Below are positions 6,983 to 15,755 of a stretch of DNA of 33,718 nucleotides, in pieces. The translations under genes and the position numbers were made by a program. The stretch is from Candidatus Saccharimonadota bacterium (lineage in GTDB: Bacteria > Patescibacteriota > Saccharimonadia > Saccharimonadales > Saccharimonadaceae): NCBI GenBank assembly GCA_017404795.1, contig JAFRBR010000019.1, positions 1-33,718 of the forward strand. The letters are read 5' to 3'. The notes under the pieces are model-generated. The model did not search any database. It saw only the letters and a list, made by a program, of their open reading frames with translations, and was not told the DNA's origin. Numbering within the stretch: position 1 is the stretch's first letter; every line of letters starts with the position of its first letter.

Positions 6983-8029
6983 ATGGATCTAGAAAAATTT
7001 AAAGAGGAACTAGCTAAGCTAGAAGAATTCTTGGCGCGGCCGGATGCGTATGCAGACCCGGAGTTTGCGAGTAAATCAAAACGCGCAACAGTTTTACGAG
7101 AAATTTTGGAATTGAACAATAAAATTGTTCAATTTGAGACGAATTTAACAGAGGCAGAAGAGCTTTTAAGCGACCCAGAGCTGGGTGAAATGGCAAAAGA
7201 GGACTCAGAGAATTTAAAAAATGAGATCAAGCTAGCGCGCGAAAAATTGGAGGAGCTGCTAATCCCACGCGATCCTTCTGACGATAAACCGGCGATTATA
7301 GAAATCCGGGCGGGAGCGGGGGGCGACGAAGCTTCCCTGTTTGCTGGCGAGCTATACCGGATGTATTTGAAATATGCCGAGGCGCATGGGTTGAAGTTTG
7401 AGCCGATTTCAGAAAATTTGAATGATAGTGGCGGGACGAAAGAGGTGATTTTTAAGATTTCGGGTGATAACGCGTATGGGCAGTTGAAGTTTGAAGGGGG
7501 CGTGCACCGAGTGCAGCGGGTGCCGGTAACAGAATCACAGGGGCGGATTCATACTTCGACGGTGACGGTAGCGGTGTTACCGGAGGCGTCAGAGACTGAG
7601 CTTGAGATTAGGCCGGAGGATCTGAGGATCGATATCTATCGTTCTGGTGGGCACGGGGGACAGGGAGTAAACACGACAGATTCGGCGGTGCGAATCACGC
7701 ATTTGCCGACGGGGATTGTGGTGGCAATGCAGGATGAGCGAAGCCAGCAACAGAACCGAGTGAAGGCGATGAATATTTTGCGATCTAGACTGCTTGAAAA
7801 ACAGCGCGAAGAAGAAATCAAAAATGCCTCCGAAGCGCGAAAGTCGCTGATTGGTACCGGTGATAGGAGTGAGAAGATTCGGACCTATAACTTCCCACAA
7901 GACCGGGTGACCGACCACCGCATCCACTATTCTAGATCTAATATTCCAGCGGTGATGGATGGGGATATTGAGGATATAATTCAAGAGCTAGTAAAACATG
8001 AAAGAGGACTCTCTGACCCCGGTGCATAA
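6983..8029 (+). CDS. prfA: Peptide chain release factor 1
   Basis: RF1 ends translation at UAA and UAG and triggers peptidyl-tRNA hydrolysis in the ribosome. This 348-aa protein has the expected order: helical domain 1, then domain 2 with [14 protein letters not shown], where PVT (181-183) is the codon-reading PxT motif that sets RF1 apart from RF2 (SPF), then the GGQ catalytic loop at 225-227 inside [17 protein letters not shown]. Length is near the usual 355-360. The mRNA looks leaderless. The last 32 nt overlap the proposed prmC start, and the stop codon lies inside the left arm of repeat A1. PrmC, encoded next, would methylate the GGQ glutamine. Confidence 0.97.
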   Translation: MDLEKFKEELAKLEEFLARPDAYADPEFASKSKRATVLREILELNNKIVQFETNLTEAEELLSDPELGEMAKEDSENLKNEIKLAREKLEELLIPRDPSDDKPAIIEIRAGAGGDEASLFAGELYRMYLKYAEAHGLKFEPISENLNDSGGTKEVIFKISGDNAYGQLKFEGGVHRVQRVPVTESQGRIHTSTVTVAVLPEASETELEIRPEDLRIDIYRSGGHGGQGVNTTDSAVRITHLPTGIVVAMQDERSQQQNRVKAMNILRSRLLEKQREEEIKNASEARKSLIGTGDRSEKIRTYNFPQDRVTDHRIHYSRSNIPAVMDGDIEDIIQELVKHERGLSDPGA

Positions 8030-8813
8030 TTTGCACATTTCGGGAACTCCGCAATGTGATAAATCGGAGATTTTATCACATTGCTCCGCCTCTTCAGCGG
8101 CAAAATCTAAGATTTTGCCTTTACGTCCCTCAATGTCCGCAAATTATGCATCAGGTTCAGCCACCCGCCTGGTGGATTTTTATGGACGTGATTTCGTGAT
8201 TACGTCGGATGTACTGATTCCCCGTCCGGAGACGGAGATGGTGGTGGATGCGGTATTGAGTTTATGCGGAAAATCGTATTTGCCAGGAGTTAAGCCGAGC
8301 GTGCCTAAATTACCCCAAGATTGTTCGATTCTAGATGTGGGTACAGGTTCGGGCTGTATTGCGATTACGTTGAAGCTTGAATTGCCAGAATCAGCAATAA
8401 CAGCTTGCGATATTTCCAAAAAAGCCCTAGCGATAGCACGGAAAAATGCCCATCGCTTAAAGGCCAAGATGGAATTCGTCGAATCGGATTTGATAGGTTC
8501 TGTGGATGGCGATTATGATATTATCGTGGCAAATTTACCGTATGTGGATGAGAATTGGGATTGGATTGATAAAGAGGCTTTGTCCGTTGAGCCTTCTTTG
8601 GCACTCTATGCTGAGGACGGTGGTCTAGCGCTGATTAAAAGGCTAATAGGTCAGGTATCTGAGTGTAAAATTCCTTATTTAATTCTAGAAGCCGATCCAT
8701 GTCAGCATGAGAGGGTGATCGAATATACTGGCACCCATAATTACCAATTACTAGAAACACGCGGATTTTGTCTGGTATTTGAAAATCGAGAATATTATAA
8801 TCTTGTAGCGTAA
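7998..8813 (+). CDS. prmC: Release factor glutamine methyltransferase, N-terminal domain missing
   Basis: The catalytic part of PrmC/HemK is complete: [20 protein letters not shown] (61-80), the SAM-binding loop DVGTGSG (113-119), and NLPY (179-182), a variant of the NPPY motif that holds the target glutamine. The ~80-residue N-terminal helical domain of normal PrmC, which helps bind release factors, is absent. Residues ~13-47 are instead encoded by structured repeat A1. ATG at 7998 overlaps prfA by 32 nt and has no good ribosome site; an alternative ATG at 8131 within the repeat would give ~227 aa. Translation is probably coupled to prfA. The end overlaps the convergent 8795 gene by 19 nt. 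Confidence 0.85.
   Translation: MKEDSLTPVHNLHISGTPQCDKSEILSHCSASSAAKSKILPLRPSMSANYASGSATRLVDFYGRDFVITSDVLIPRPETEMVVDAVLSLCGKSYLPGVKPSVPKLPQDCSILDVGTGSGCIAITLKLELPESAITACDISKKALAIARKNAHRLKAKMEFVESDLIGSVDGDYDIIVANLPYVDENWDWIDKEALSVEPSLALYAEDGGLALIKRLIGQVSECKIPYLILEADPCQHERVIEYTGTHNYQLLETRGFCLVFENREYYNLVA
8023..8150. repeat. Structured mobile-type repeat A1 at prfA/prmC junction
   Basis: Arms TGCATAATTTGC (8023-8034) and GCAAATTATGCA (8139-8150) are perfect inverted copies and extend outward with mismatches to about 22 nt. Between them is a 104-nt core also found at 20594-20697 with about 10 differences. Core hairpins: GCAATGTGATAAA (8051-8063) with TTTATCACATTGC (8072-8084); a short CCGC/GCGG stem; and GGCAAAATC (8099-8107) with GATTTTGCC (8111-8119). 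GGGA/TCCC and CATT/AATG close the whole. The left arm contains the prfA stop codon and the core is open in the prmC frame. Confidence 0.85.
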
Positions 8814-9625
8814 GTAGACAAAATTTCTCTCGTTTTCGTTTCGTCCTCCAAATCACCCCACGCGTCATCTTCGTCTAGCCGTGAAGCGATATCCTCAGCG
8901 CTAGCTCCACTATCCAGGAACAAATCTATTGCTGCATCAAGGTTTTCTGGAGTTCCAGCATATGATTCGGCTATTAGCTGCTTTGCATCAGCTCCATTTT
9001 CGAGAACTACTTTAGCGAACTTTCGCAGAGACTTCTTATAATCATCCAAAGAATTGTAGCAATTATCCGCGCCGAGATCGTAGAGTTTGGTGAAAAAATC
9101 TTCATCTTTTTCTTCTAGACCATGGCCATTAAGCCGGTGCGCTTTTGCGAAAGACTCAAAACTTATACCGTGGCCGACATGATCGACGATAATATCAAAA
9201 TTATCAAGAAAGTCTTCATCATCATAAGCGATAGTTCCGTCACTGAGCATTTTATTAAATTCGCCCGCCTTGACGCCACAAGCGATCAAGTCATCCATAT
9301 GTTTGAGCATAAAATCACAACTCAAATCCCAGAAGAAATCATTGGCATTGTCGCCTTGATAATTTTCATAGTCAAAGTCCTCATCTAAATCATCTGGGGT
9401 TATTTCTTGTAAAATGGATTTGATCTTGGCTTTGCGTTCCTCAGGGTTTTCGATGAATTTTTGGCGTTCCTCGATGGATGGCTCAGTATCGAGTTTTGCT
9501 TGTTTTTCTTTTTGTATTTCGGCCATATGCTCCTCAAAGGTGGGAATATCTGAGCTGGCGAGCGGATGCTCGGGAGCGGGGGATTCACTGTTTGAATTTG
9601 TTGATAACTCAATCGGGTCTGGCAT
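8795..9625 (-). CDS. Acidic helical-repeat protein, 276 aa
   Basis: Not recognised by name. After a low-complexity N-terminus (MPDPIELSTNSNSESPAPE) comes DIPTFEEHMAEIQKEKQ, a motif shared with the next gene upstream. Residues ~90-276 hold about five related units with the pattern 'helix, then G-A/V-d/s plus a second helix': DLIACGVKAGEFNKML, DHVGHGISFESFAKAH, LYDLGADNCYNSL, VLENGADAKQLIAE and FLDSGASAEDIASRL, spaced roughly 35 residues. This suggests an ankyrin-like solenoid for protein binding. No signal peptide or membrane segment is present. AGGAGG precedes the ATG. It follows its paralogous-looking neighbour by 9 nt and is surely in the same transcript. Confidence 0.75.
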   Translation of the reverse strand: MPDPIELSTNSNSESPAPEHPLASSDIPTFEEHMAEIQKEKQAKLDTEPSIEERQKFIENPEERKAKIKSILQEITPDDLDEDFDYENYQGDNANDFFWDLSCDFMLKHMDDLIACGVKAGEFNKMLSDGTIAYDDEDFLDNFDIIVDHVGHGISFESFAKAHRLNGHGLEEKDEDFFTKLYDLGADNCYNSLDDYKKSLRKFAKVVLENGADAKQLIAESYAGTPENLDAAIDLFLDSGASAEDIASRLDEDDAWGDLEDETKTREILSTYATRL

Positions 9626-9634
9626 AATACCTCC

Positions 9635-11086
9635 TTAATTGCCTAATAATTGTTTAATAACTTCTTCTTTAATGCCAAGCTTTTGGCGTGCAGATATTGC
9701 GGATGAATCGTCGTCAAACTTATTGTCGAAAAGTATTTGTAGTTCTCCTATCCCTAAACTGCCACCATTATCTAGAATACTGATGGCCTCGGCAAGTTGT
9801 TGCCGCTCTTTTGCTTCTTGTTTCTGCTGTGCAGCGGCTTCTTCAGCCTTATTTAACTCGTTTATCCTCTGTTCCAATATCTCGCGTCTGATTTCTGATG
9901 GCCCTTCTTCAATGTACTCCATTGACATCATACCTTTAGGAGACATGCGCGCCCCTCCTAATTCCGCTAGGGCGTTAGCCGCTTCCTCATGACTATACTG
10001 ACCAACTTCTTGCCTGATTTGCCTGATTTGCTCGGTCGTAGATTGACCGTGACTGGCATCAGTAAAATTAGGCAATTCGGAGTGGCCAAAATCCCACCAT
10101 CCGTAGTCTCTGCCTCTAGTATGTTGACGTAGTTCAAAGTTCGAATCATAATCGTCTAGTGAGTGACGCTCGCACCTTGGCTCGCCGTCGCTATCTAAAT
10201 ATAGCTCCGTAATATGCCGGCGCGGTATAGACGGTATTCCGTGTTCTGCAACCCAGTCCCGCGATACGCCATCTATCTTTACGGTTTTGGCTGCTGCCAT
10301 AGCGTCAAGTAGCTCGTCAAGTTGTTTAGACTGTTCTTCTCCATAAATTGCAATTTCAAGATCTTTTGCTGCGCGTCTCCATTCGCTACGTTTGGTCTCA
10401 TGATGGCCATCCGAATCTCTGAGGGGTTGAATTAATCTGATCATTTTGAAGCGCGAGTCGGCAATTGAGCGCTGGCTCAATTTCAAAATCGCTTCGCTAT
10501 CAACTTTTTCGGGATGGTGAAATCGATCTTGGTTGAGGCCGAACTGCAAACCAATTCGATCGTTACGATCTGGGTTGAGGCCATCCAATAAAAAACCAGC
10601 CAGCTTGCGCTCGTGCTCCACATCTTTCGGGGTTTTAGCTTCACCGTCGAACATTATATCTGAGTGATCAATCCGATCGAGGACCTCCTGCGCTTTTTGT
10701 TTTGAATCAATTGCTTTTTCACCAGTCCGTTTCAGGAAAGCACCAATCCCTTCGTCATCAATTAGATTAAGGCGCACTTGGAGCGCAAAGGATTTTGCCT
10801 TATCTTTGGCGCTGTCGCTAACTGAATATTCGCCGTTATGGGGGCCCGATTTCGTTATATGCCCGTCTGCCCGCACAAATTCATTTACAACTGGCGAGGA
10901 TTCTATTAACGACTTAAGGGCTTGCTCTCCTTGTTTTTCTTTGCCCTGCATTTCGGCTACGTGATCTTCAAAATTGGGCATGTCTGCTAAATCTTGATAT
11001 GGATTTGATGCCGTTGTACCGCCACCTAAAGCCTGGCCACTCGTGCTGCCCGCTGTATTACTGTTTGATTGTTCTGGATTTGGCAT
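9635..11086 (-). CDS. Hypothetical large helical protein, 483 aa
   Basis: Not recognised. ATG at 11086 is chosen (MPNPEQSNSNTAGS) because AGGAGG sits immediately upstream at 11096-11091; an open frame 8 codons longer lacks such a site. The N-terminus is Ser/Thr/Gly-rich, then DMPNFEDHVAEMQGKEKQ repeats the motif seen in the downstream gene. The middle (~60-370) is mixed and charged, with GRDYGWWDFGHSELPNF a distinctive patch. Residues ~400-450 form a Glu/Gln/Ala coiled coil, and the last ~35 look like a compact helical end (SARQKLGIKEEVIKQLL). No membrane segment is seen. The transcript begins with a long structured leader. Confidence 0.7.
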   Translation of the reverse strand: MPNPEQSNSNTAGSTSGQALGGGTTASNPYQDLADMPNFEDHVAEMQGKEKQGEQALKSLIESSPVVNEFVRADGHITKSGPHNGEYSVSDSAKDKAKSFALQVRLNLIDDEGIGAFLKRTGEKAIDSKQKAQEVLDRIDHSDIMFDGEAKTPKDVEHERKLAGFLLDGLNPDRNDRIGLQFGLNQDRFHHPEKVDSEAILKLSQRSIADSRFKMIRLIQPLRDSDGHHETKRSEWRRAAKDLEIAIYGEEQSKQLDELLDAMAAAKTVKIDGVSRDWVAEHGIPSIPRRHITELYLDSDGEPRCERHSLDDYDSNFELRQHTRGRDYGWWDFGHSELPNFTDASHGQSTTEQIRQIRQEVGQYSHEEAANALAELGGARMSPKGMMSMEYIEEGPSEIRREILEQRINELNKAEEAAAQQKQEAKERQQLAEAISILDNGGSLGIGELQILFDNKFDDDSSAISARQKLGIKEEVIKQLLGN

Positions 11087-11109
11087 GATACCTCCTAAAT
11101 TATCTCGCA

Positions 11110-11228
11110 CTACTAAAAAATGCGACTATTTACTTAGTCGCGAAACTTCACATCTACTCAAACAAGCAATGTGCGTAAATAGCCGCATTTTTCACTTGTT
11201 TGAATATTTTGTAAATGTGAGTTTCGCT
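11110..11228 (-). other. Structured 5' leader with interleaved inverted repeats
   Basis: Three inverted pairs lie between the promoter and the AGGAGG site of the 11086 gene: AAAAATGCGACTATTTAC (11116-11133) with 11175-11192 (17/18 paired), GCGAAACTTCACAT (11140-11153) with 11215-11227 (one bulge), and TCAAACAAG (11158-11166) with CTTGTTTGA (11195-11203). The second and third nest, but the first crosses both, so the RNA must form a pseudoknot or switch between two folds. It matches no riboswitch class I know. Confidence 0.6.
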
Positions 11229-11234
11229 GTTTTT

Positions 11235-11243
11235 ATTATACCA
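11235..11243 (-). promoter_or_regulatory. Extended -10 promoter of the 11086-8795 operon
   Basis: Minus-strand TGG-TATAAT (11243-11235). The predicted start near 11228 places all the inverted repeats in the transcribed leader, about 140 nt before the ATG. Confidence 0.6.
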
Positions 11244-11320
11244 TAGTCGGTAAGAATTTAGCAGGAATCGCTGATATGGCTTGACAGTTAATGTCTTTTG
11301 CTTTAAGGGTATCTTATAAA

Positions 11321-12541
11321 TTAGTCGGAGTAACCTTCTAGAGTAACGTTAATAGCAGTCTCGTTGCCGTCGCGGATGACGGTGAGTTGGACGGTGTCGC
11401 CAGGTTTGTATTCACCGATGAGGTTAGCGAGGGAGCCAGAGGCACCAACTTTGACGCCATTGATGGCGGTGACGATGTCTTTATCCTTGAGGCCAGCTTT
11501 GGCGGCGGGGCTATTCTTGACGATGGCGGAATAGCTAGATGGACTATAAAGGTAAACGCCTTCGCTAACTGGCAAGTTGTAAGCTTTGGCGACTTCGGGG
11601 GTGATTTCTACACTGTAGACACCGAGATAAGTACGCTTGGCGGAACCAGTTTCAATTAGCTGACTTAACATGCCTTTGGCGCTAGAAATAGGAATGGCAA
11701 AACCCATATTCTCAGCAGAAGTAGAAGTGGCGGTATTGATGCCAATTACTTCCCCGGCGGCGTTGACCAGTGGACCACCAGAATTACCAGAGTTAATGGC
11801 GGCATCGGTCTGAATCATGTCGGTTAAAGTCTCGGTGTTATAACCAGTATCATCGGAAGCAGTCACAGAGCGACCAATACCCGAAATAATACCCGAAGTG
11901 ACGGTATTTTGATACTGGCCGAGAGCGTTGCCGATAGCGATAACTTGTTGGCCAACGGAAATGGTCTTGGAATCGCCCAATTTGGCGGCGGTGAGGCCAG
12001 AAACATCGTCAATCTTGAGATAGGCTACGTCATTTAAGGGGTCGGTGGCGACTACTTTGACATTTTCATAGGTGGTGCCGTCATCTAGCACTACGGTGAC
12101 TTTGTTGGCGCCATTGATGACGTGCTTGTTGGTAAGAATGTAACCATCTTCGGTGACAATGATGCCGGTGCCGGCGGCGGCAGAATCGTAACTCTGGCCG
12201 AAGAAATCGGTGGTCTTGGTAGAGGTGACGATAGAGACTACGGATTTGGAAACTTTGTCGGCGACTTCGGCGATAGAGCCTTCGACGAAATTGGCTGAGT
12301 TGCCATCGGTGCCGCTACTCAAAAAAGTTAGTGGCGTGGACGATTTTTGAAAGCCCATCCAGCCGAGAGCTAGGCCAGCACAGCCAAATACTAACGCAAA
12401 AATTGATAGCACGATGGCGGCGGTGTTTTTGTTGGATTTAGATGCCGTATTGTTGGTAGTTGGCGTAATAGTCGGCTCAGTAGCGACGACCTCCTCGGTT
12501 TTTGCTGCCTCAACATCTTTACCCATTTTTGATTCTTCCAT
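11321..12541 (-). CDS. HtrA/DegP-type membrane-anchored serine protease
   Basis: This is a 406-aa trypsin-fold protease for envelope protein quality control. Residues 1-40 are cytosolic and Thr/Asn-rich, and 41-63 are a membrane anchor (AAIVLSIFALVFGCAGLALG). The extracellular protease domain has the full triad: His140 in LTNKHVING, Asp171 in DPLNDVAYLKI and Ser254 in GNSGGPLVN. One PDZ domain fills ~305-400 (AAKAGLKDKDIVTAINGVKV). Length fits single-PDZ HtrA proteins. AGGAGG lies 4 nt before the ATG and overlaps the end of the preceding membrane-protein gene's stop region (TAAGGAGG), so the two genes form a tight operon. Confidence 0.92.
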   Translation of the reverse strand: MEESKMGKDVEAAKTEEVVATEPTITPTTNNTASKSNKNTAAIVLSIFALVFGCAGLALGWMGFQKSSTPLTFLSSGTDGNSANFVEGSIAEVADKVSKSVVSIVTSTKTTDFFGQSYDSAAAGTGIIVTEDGYILTNKHVINGANKVTVVLDDGTTYENVKVVATDPLNDVAYLKIDDVSGLTAAKLGDSKTISVGQQVIAIGNALGQYQNTVTSGIISGIGRSVTASDDTGYNTETLTDMIQTDAAINSGNSGGPLVNAAGEVIGINTATSTSAENMGFAIPISSAKGMLSQLIETGSAKRTYLGVYSVEITPEVAKAYNLPVSEGVYLYSPSSYSAIVKNSPAAKAGLKDKDIVTAINGVKVGASGSLANLIGEYKPGDTVQLTVIRDGNETAINVTLEGYSD

Positions 12542-12550
12542 TTTACCTCC

Positions 12551-13333
12551 TTAGATATTAAATATTGGGTTACTAAAACAAATCACGATAATAGCGATCA
12601 GGGCGGCGCCAAAAATGACTGGCCCGACGATGTGCTTAAAACGAAAATCGGCTTGATACTTGATGATGGCGCGACGAGTATAATTGTAGACAAAAGCAAA
12701 AATCGTCAAAATAATAGCCAGCTGAGGGATACGAATGCCGGTATCGCCAAAAGTATAAATGATAGACCAAGAATAACAGAGCCAGGCGATCTCGGCGAAA
12801 ACTAGGCCACAAACTAGAGTGGTAAGGGTAAAATCTTTGTCTTCACTCTGAGACAAGACGTGACGACTAGCGGCATAACCAATCAGAAAAGTAACTAGAA
12901 TTAATACTGTAGGATCTAGGGTAGCGGTGATAATAGTAGCAGCAGAGACGCCAAAAAAGACGGCAATTAGCGATTGGGCCAGAGTAGCATTTTCAGAAGA
13001 AAGAGGCTTGATAATAATAAGCCAGACAGAATAGAAAGCCATGAGAAGGAAGTCGACAGGAAGAAAGGCATTGCCGGCACAGTAAGCTAGCAAGACCACG
13101 CTGACGCCAACGATTAAATCTACGAGGTTTGACTTGATATTGAGCCAGAGATAGCGGCTACGAACAGCAAAAATCCGCCATTTGGAGGCTAGAACCAGAA
13201 TAAGACCTAGCAAGGGGCTGCCAGAGAGAACGGTCACTAATACTGAGCCGACGCCCAGAAGTAAATTAAGAAAAATGTGTACCATGTTGCTGGCAACATT
13301 ACGGGATTTGCGTGCTAGAATATAGTCTGCCAT
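12551..13333 (-). CDS. Multi-pass membrane protein, unknown function
   Basis: This 260-aa protein has about eight hydrophobic helices separated by short, often basic loops (KWRIFAVRSRYLWLNIKSN, YTRRAIIKYQADFRFKH). I recognise no family or catalytic motif. It begins MADYILARKSRNVASNMV, without a cleavable signal. Its gene is first in an operon with the HtrA protease 9 nt downstream, so a role in the same envelope process is plausible but unproven. The ATG at 13333 is 9 nt from an extended -10 box, leaving almost no leader. The gene diverges from lepB, with about 100 nt between the starts. Confidence 0.75.
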   Translation of the reverse strand: MADYILARKSRNVASNMVHIFLNLLLGVGSVLVTVLSGSPLLGLILVLASKWRIFAVRSRYLWLNIKSNLVDLIVGVSVVLLAYCAGNAFLPVDFLLMAFYSVWLIIIKPLSSENATLAQSLIAVFFGVSAATIITATLDPTVLILVTFLIGYAASRHVLSQSEDKDFTLTTLVCGLVFAEIAWLCYSWSIIYTFGDTGIRIPQLAIILTIFAFVYNYTRRAIIKYQADFRFKHIVGPVIFGAALIAIIVICFSNPIFNI

Positions 13334-13342
13334 ACTTTATAT

Positions 13343-13351
13343 ATTATACCA
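13343..13351 (-). promoter_or_regulatory. Extended -10 promoter, near-leaderless
   Basis: Minus-strand TGG-TATAAT, ending 9 nt before the ATG at 13333. Confidence 0.6.
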
Positions 13352-13417
13352 GAAAAATTAAACAAACCTTAAAAAGTGTGATGACGAGTTTGTTTTGCTA
13401 ATTTGCCGTCGTAAGTA

Positions 13418-13426
13418 TGCTATAAT
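13418..13426 (+). promoter_or_regulatory. Extended -10 promoter of lepB, leaderless
   Basis: TGC-TATAAT ends 7 nt before the ATG at 13434. It lies inside the longer TTG frame from 13395, so that upstream start is not used. Confidence 0.7.
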
Positions 13427-13433
13427 ATGGGAT

Positions 13434-14111
13434 ATGGAACAAATAGAGCCAAAGTTTTTTCAGAAGCATCCGTTACTTAAGGATTTACTGAGTCTAGGGG
13501 GATTTATTGCGGTGATTATCCTGGGGACGTTGTTTCTGAATACTTATATTTACCGGTCTTATAATGTGGTGGGGGGGTCAATGGAAAACACTTTGCACGA
13601 AAATGACAGAGTAATAGTGAATCGGGCAGCGGTAAGTTGGGCACATTTTACGGGCTCTGAATATGTGCCAGAGAGAGGGCAGATTATTGTGTTTTTGAAT
13701 GAAGACGAGGAGAAGGTGGCGGAGTATAAGGCGGCTGGAATAGAAAACCCGATGACCTGTGACGTGCCATCTAATGTGAGTGATCAATACATTATTAAAC
13801 GAGTGATTGCCTTTCCTGGTGAACGGGTAGTAGTGAAGGACGGGGTGATGACGATTTATAATGATGAACATCCAGATGGATTTGTGTATGATGAAGATTG
13901 GCGAGTGTCAGAAACGGATGGACCAAAAGAATATACTTCGGGCGAAGTAGACACAACGGTGCCAGAAGGTGAATTGTTTGTATCCGGTGATAATAGAGAG
14001 GGTTCGCACTCCTGGGATTCTAGAAATGGCCTCGGAACTATTCCCTACTGCCGAGTGGTAGGGCCAGTGATGATGCGCCTGTTCCCGCTTGATAAAATAA
14101 GAACTTTTTAG
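13434..14111 (+). CDS. lepB: Signal peptidase I
   Basis: Type I signal peptidase cleaves signal peptides from exported proteins at the outer face of the membrane. This 225-aa protein has one N-terminal membrane helix (~20-38) and then box B with the nucleophile Ser49 in VVGGSMENTLHENDRV. The general base is Lys122 in YIIKRVIAFPGERV, and box E is SGDNREGSHSWDSRNGLG near the C-terminus. Ser-Lys geometry and length are those of Gram-positive-type SipS. The start is set by the -10 box 7 nt upstream. The stop overlaps the parB stop by 4 nt tail to tail. Likely substrate in the window: the surface protein at 16283. Confidence 0.95.
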   Translation: MEQIEPKFFQKHPLLKDLLSLGGFIAVIILGTLFLNTYIYRSYNVVGGSMENTLHENDRVIVNRAAVSWAHFTGSEYVPERGQIIVFLNEDEEKVAEYKAAGIENPMTCDVPSNVSDQYIIKRVIAFPGERVVVKDGVMTIYNDEHPDGFVYDEDWRVSETDGPKEYTSGEVDTTVPEGELFVSGDNREGSHSWDSRNGLGTIPYCRVVGPVMMRLFPLDKIRTF

Positions 14112-14956
14112 GTTAGTTTTAACTCTTTAATAAGCTTTTTTAATTCGGTTTCGGTTTTGCATTTGAAAGTAAGGGTGTTGTTGGTGATTTTGACAGGGAT
14201 GCTAAATTTAGTAGTGAGGGCGTCTTCTTCTTTGGCGTATTGATAGCGTTTGATGGCGGCGGCGCTGGATTGCTTCTTGGTGGTGGCAAAATAACGCTCT
14301 ACCTTGCGGGCAGTCCAGCCTTCTTTGACGATTTTGGGGAGGACTTTCTTGATGGTGGCTTCATCGCGAGAAGTAAGTGGACGCATGACACCCTCAGAGA
14401 GTTTTTCCTTGATCATGATTTGCTTGGCAAAATCTGGGAGGTTGAGAAGGCGCATGTAGCTCTGGATGGAGACTTCAGATTTGCCGACTTTGGTGGCAAT
14501 ATCCTCGGTAGTGAGGTTAAATTGATTGGCTAGCTTGGCATAGGCGGTAGCGAGTTCGAGAGGGTTTAAATCTTCCCGCTGGGCGTTCTCGATGATGGAA
14601 AGCTCTAGGCGGTTTTGGGAGTCAAGAGTGCGGACGATGGCGGGGATTTTGTCAAGACCAGCAAGTTTGGCGGCCCGCCAACGGCGTTCGCCGGCGACAA
14701 TTTTGTATTTGCCATCTTCCCTAGTGACTACAATGGGCTGCAAGATGCCGTGTTCTTTAATAGAGTTAGCGAGGGCCTGAATGGACTCTTCGCTAAATTC
14801 TCGGCGGGGTTGCTCTTCGTCGCGAACTATGTCGGAGAGTTTGAGCTCTTTTAACTGGCTTTCTTTTTTGTCTTCTTTGGCGGTGAGGTCGAACTCCTCA
14901 TCGATTAAATCGGTGGGGATGAGAGATTCAAATCCTCTGCCTAAACCTTTAACCAT
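14108..14956 (-). CDS. parB: Chromosome partitioning protein ParB
   Basis: ParB binds parS centromere sites, spreads as a CTP-dependent clamp and works with ParA to segregate the chromosome. The 282-aa protein shows the usual layout: linker, then the N-terminal CTP-binding domain with QPRREF (49-54), ILQPIVVTRE and the arginine-rich motif GERRWRAA (89-96). The helix-turn-helix domain follows (~130-200: EDIATKVGKSEVSIQSYMRL), and the C-terminal dimerisation region is last. ATG at 14956 shares one base with the parA stop (TAATG), so translation is coupled. I found no canonical parS in the window. Confidence 0.95.
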   Translation of the reverse strand: MVKGLGRGFESLIPTDLIDEEFDLTAKEDKKESQLKELKLSDIVRDEEQPRREFSEESIQALANSIKEHGILQPIVVTREDGKYKIVAGERRWRAAKLAGLDKIPAIVRTLDSQNRLELSIIENAQREDLNPLELATAYAKLANQFNLTTEDIATKVGKSEVSIQSYMRLLNLPDFAKQIMIKEKLSEGVMRPLTSRDEATIKKVLPKIVKEGWTARKVERYFATTKKQSSAAAIKRYQYAKEEDALTTKFSIPVKITNNTLTFKCKTETELKKLIKELKLT

Positions 14957-15729
14957 TATTTAGTCCTTTCTTCTACTTCTCTGGTGAAGTCTTTATAGGC
15001 TTTGGCGCCTTTGCTGAATTTATCATATGCTCCGACGGGGACGCCGTGAGATGGGGCCTCGGCGACGCGGACATTGCGGGGGATTTTGGTCTTGAAAGTA
15101 AGAGTCTTAAAGTATTTTTCGATTTCGGCGTAAACTTGGCTAGATAGGCTGGTGCGCTTGTCATACATAGTAGCAAGGACACCCAGAAGCCTGAGATTGG
15201 GATTGGCCTGTTTCATTACTAATTTCATTGATTCTAAGAGTTGAGCTACGCCCTCTAGAGCATAAAACTCGGTCTGAACAGGGAGAAGGAGATAGTTTGA
15301 CGCGATCATGCCGTTGACGGTTAGGAGGCTGAGAGAAGGGGGTGAATCAATGATGACGTAATCGTAATCTGCCTCTGCGGTGCAAATCGCGTCACGGAGG
15401 CGAGTAAATTTCTTGCTCTGACTGGTAATTTCGACCTCGGCGTTGGCGAGCTCAGGGGTAGCGGGGGCGAGATCAAAATTCTTAAACTTGGTGGGGCGAA
15501 TGGCCTGGGCTAGTGGTGTGGTGCCGAGGATGACTTCGGTCATAGTATGGCCTAAACTATCGGTATCGGTCTTGTCAAAACCGAGACCAGATGTGGCGTT
15601 GCCCTGAGGGTCGAAATCGATTAAAAGTGTGCGTTTTTTGTCTTTGGCGAGGTAGTAGCTGAGGTTAACAGCGGTAGTGGTCTTCCCTACTCCGCCCTTT
15701 TGATTAGTAACACAGATTACCTTCGCCAT
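14956..15729 (-). CDS. parA: Chromosome partitioning ATPase ParA/Soj
   Basis: ParA is a deviant Walker-A ATPase that binds DNA non-specifically and drives segregation with ParB. The ATG at 15729 gives 257 aa starting MAKVICVTNQKGGVGKTT with the P-loop KGGVGKTT at 11-18; an open frame 31 codons longer has no support. Walker A' DFDPQGNAT and the DSPPSLSLLTVN segment follow, all in the usual positions. An extended -10 box lies 10 nt upstream, so the leader is only about 3 nt. It is the first gene of the parAB operon and follows the D palindrome and terminator downstream of rplU. Confidence 0.95.
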   Translation of the reverse strand: MAKVICVTNQKGGVGKTTTAVNLSYYLAKDKKRTLLIDFDPQGNATSGLGFDKTDTDSLGHTMTEVILGTTPLAQAIRPTKFKNFDLAPATPELANAEVEITSQSKKFTRLRDAICTAEADYDYVIIDSPPSLSLLTVNGMIASNYLLLPVQTEFYALEGVAQLLESMKLVMKQANPNLRLLGVLATMYDKRTSLSSQVYAEIEKYFKTLTFKTKIPRNVRVAEAPSHGVPVGAYDKFSKGAKAYKDFTREVEERTK

Positions 15730-15739
15730 AATACTTACG

Positions 15740-15748
15740 ATTATAGCA
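15740..15748 (-). promoter_or_regulatory. Extended -10 promoter of parAB
   Basis: Minus-strand TGC-TATAAT ends 10 nt before the parA ATG. Confidence 0.65.
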
Positions 15749-15755
15749 TAAAATA

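Noticed and set aside
13395-13433. Upstream TTG start extending LepB by 13 residues
   Set aside because: The extended -10 box lies inside the extension and fits the ATG at 13434 at the spacing seen in other leaderless genes.
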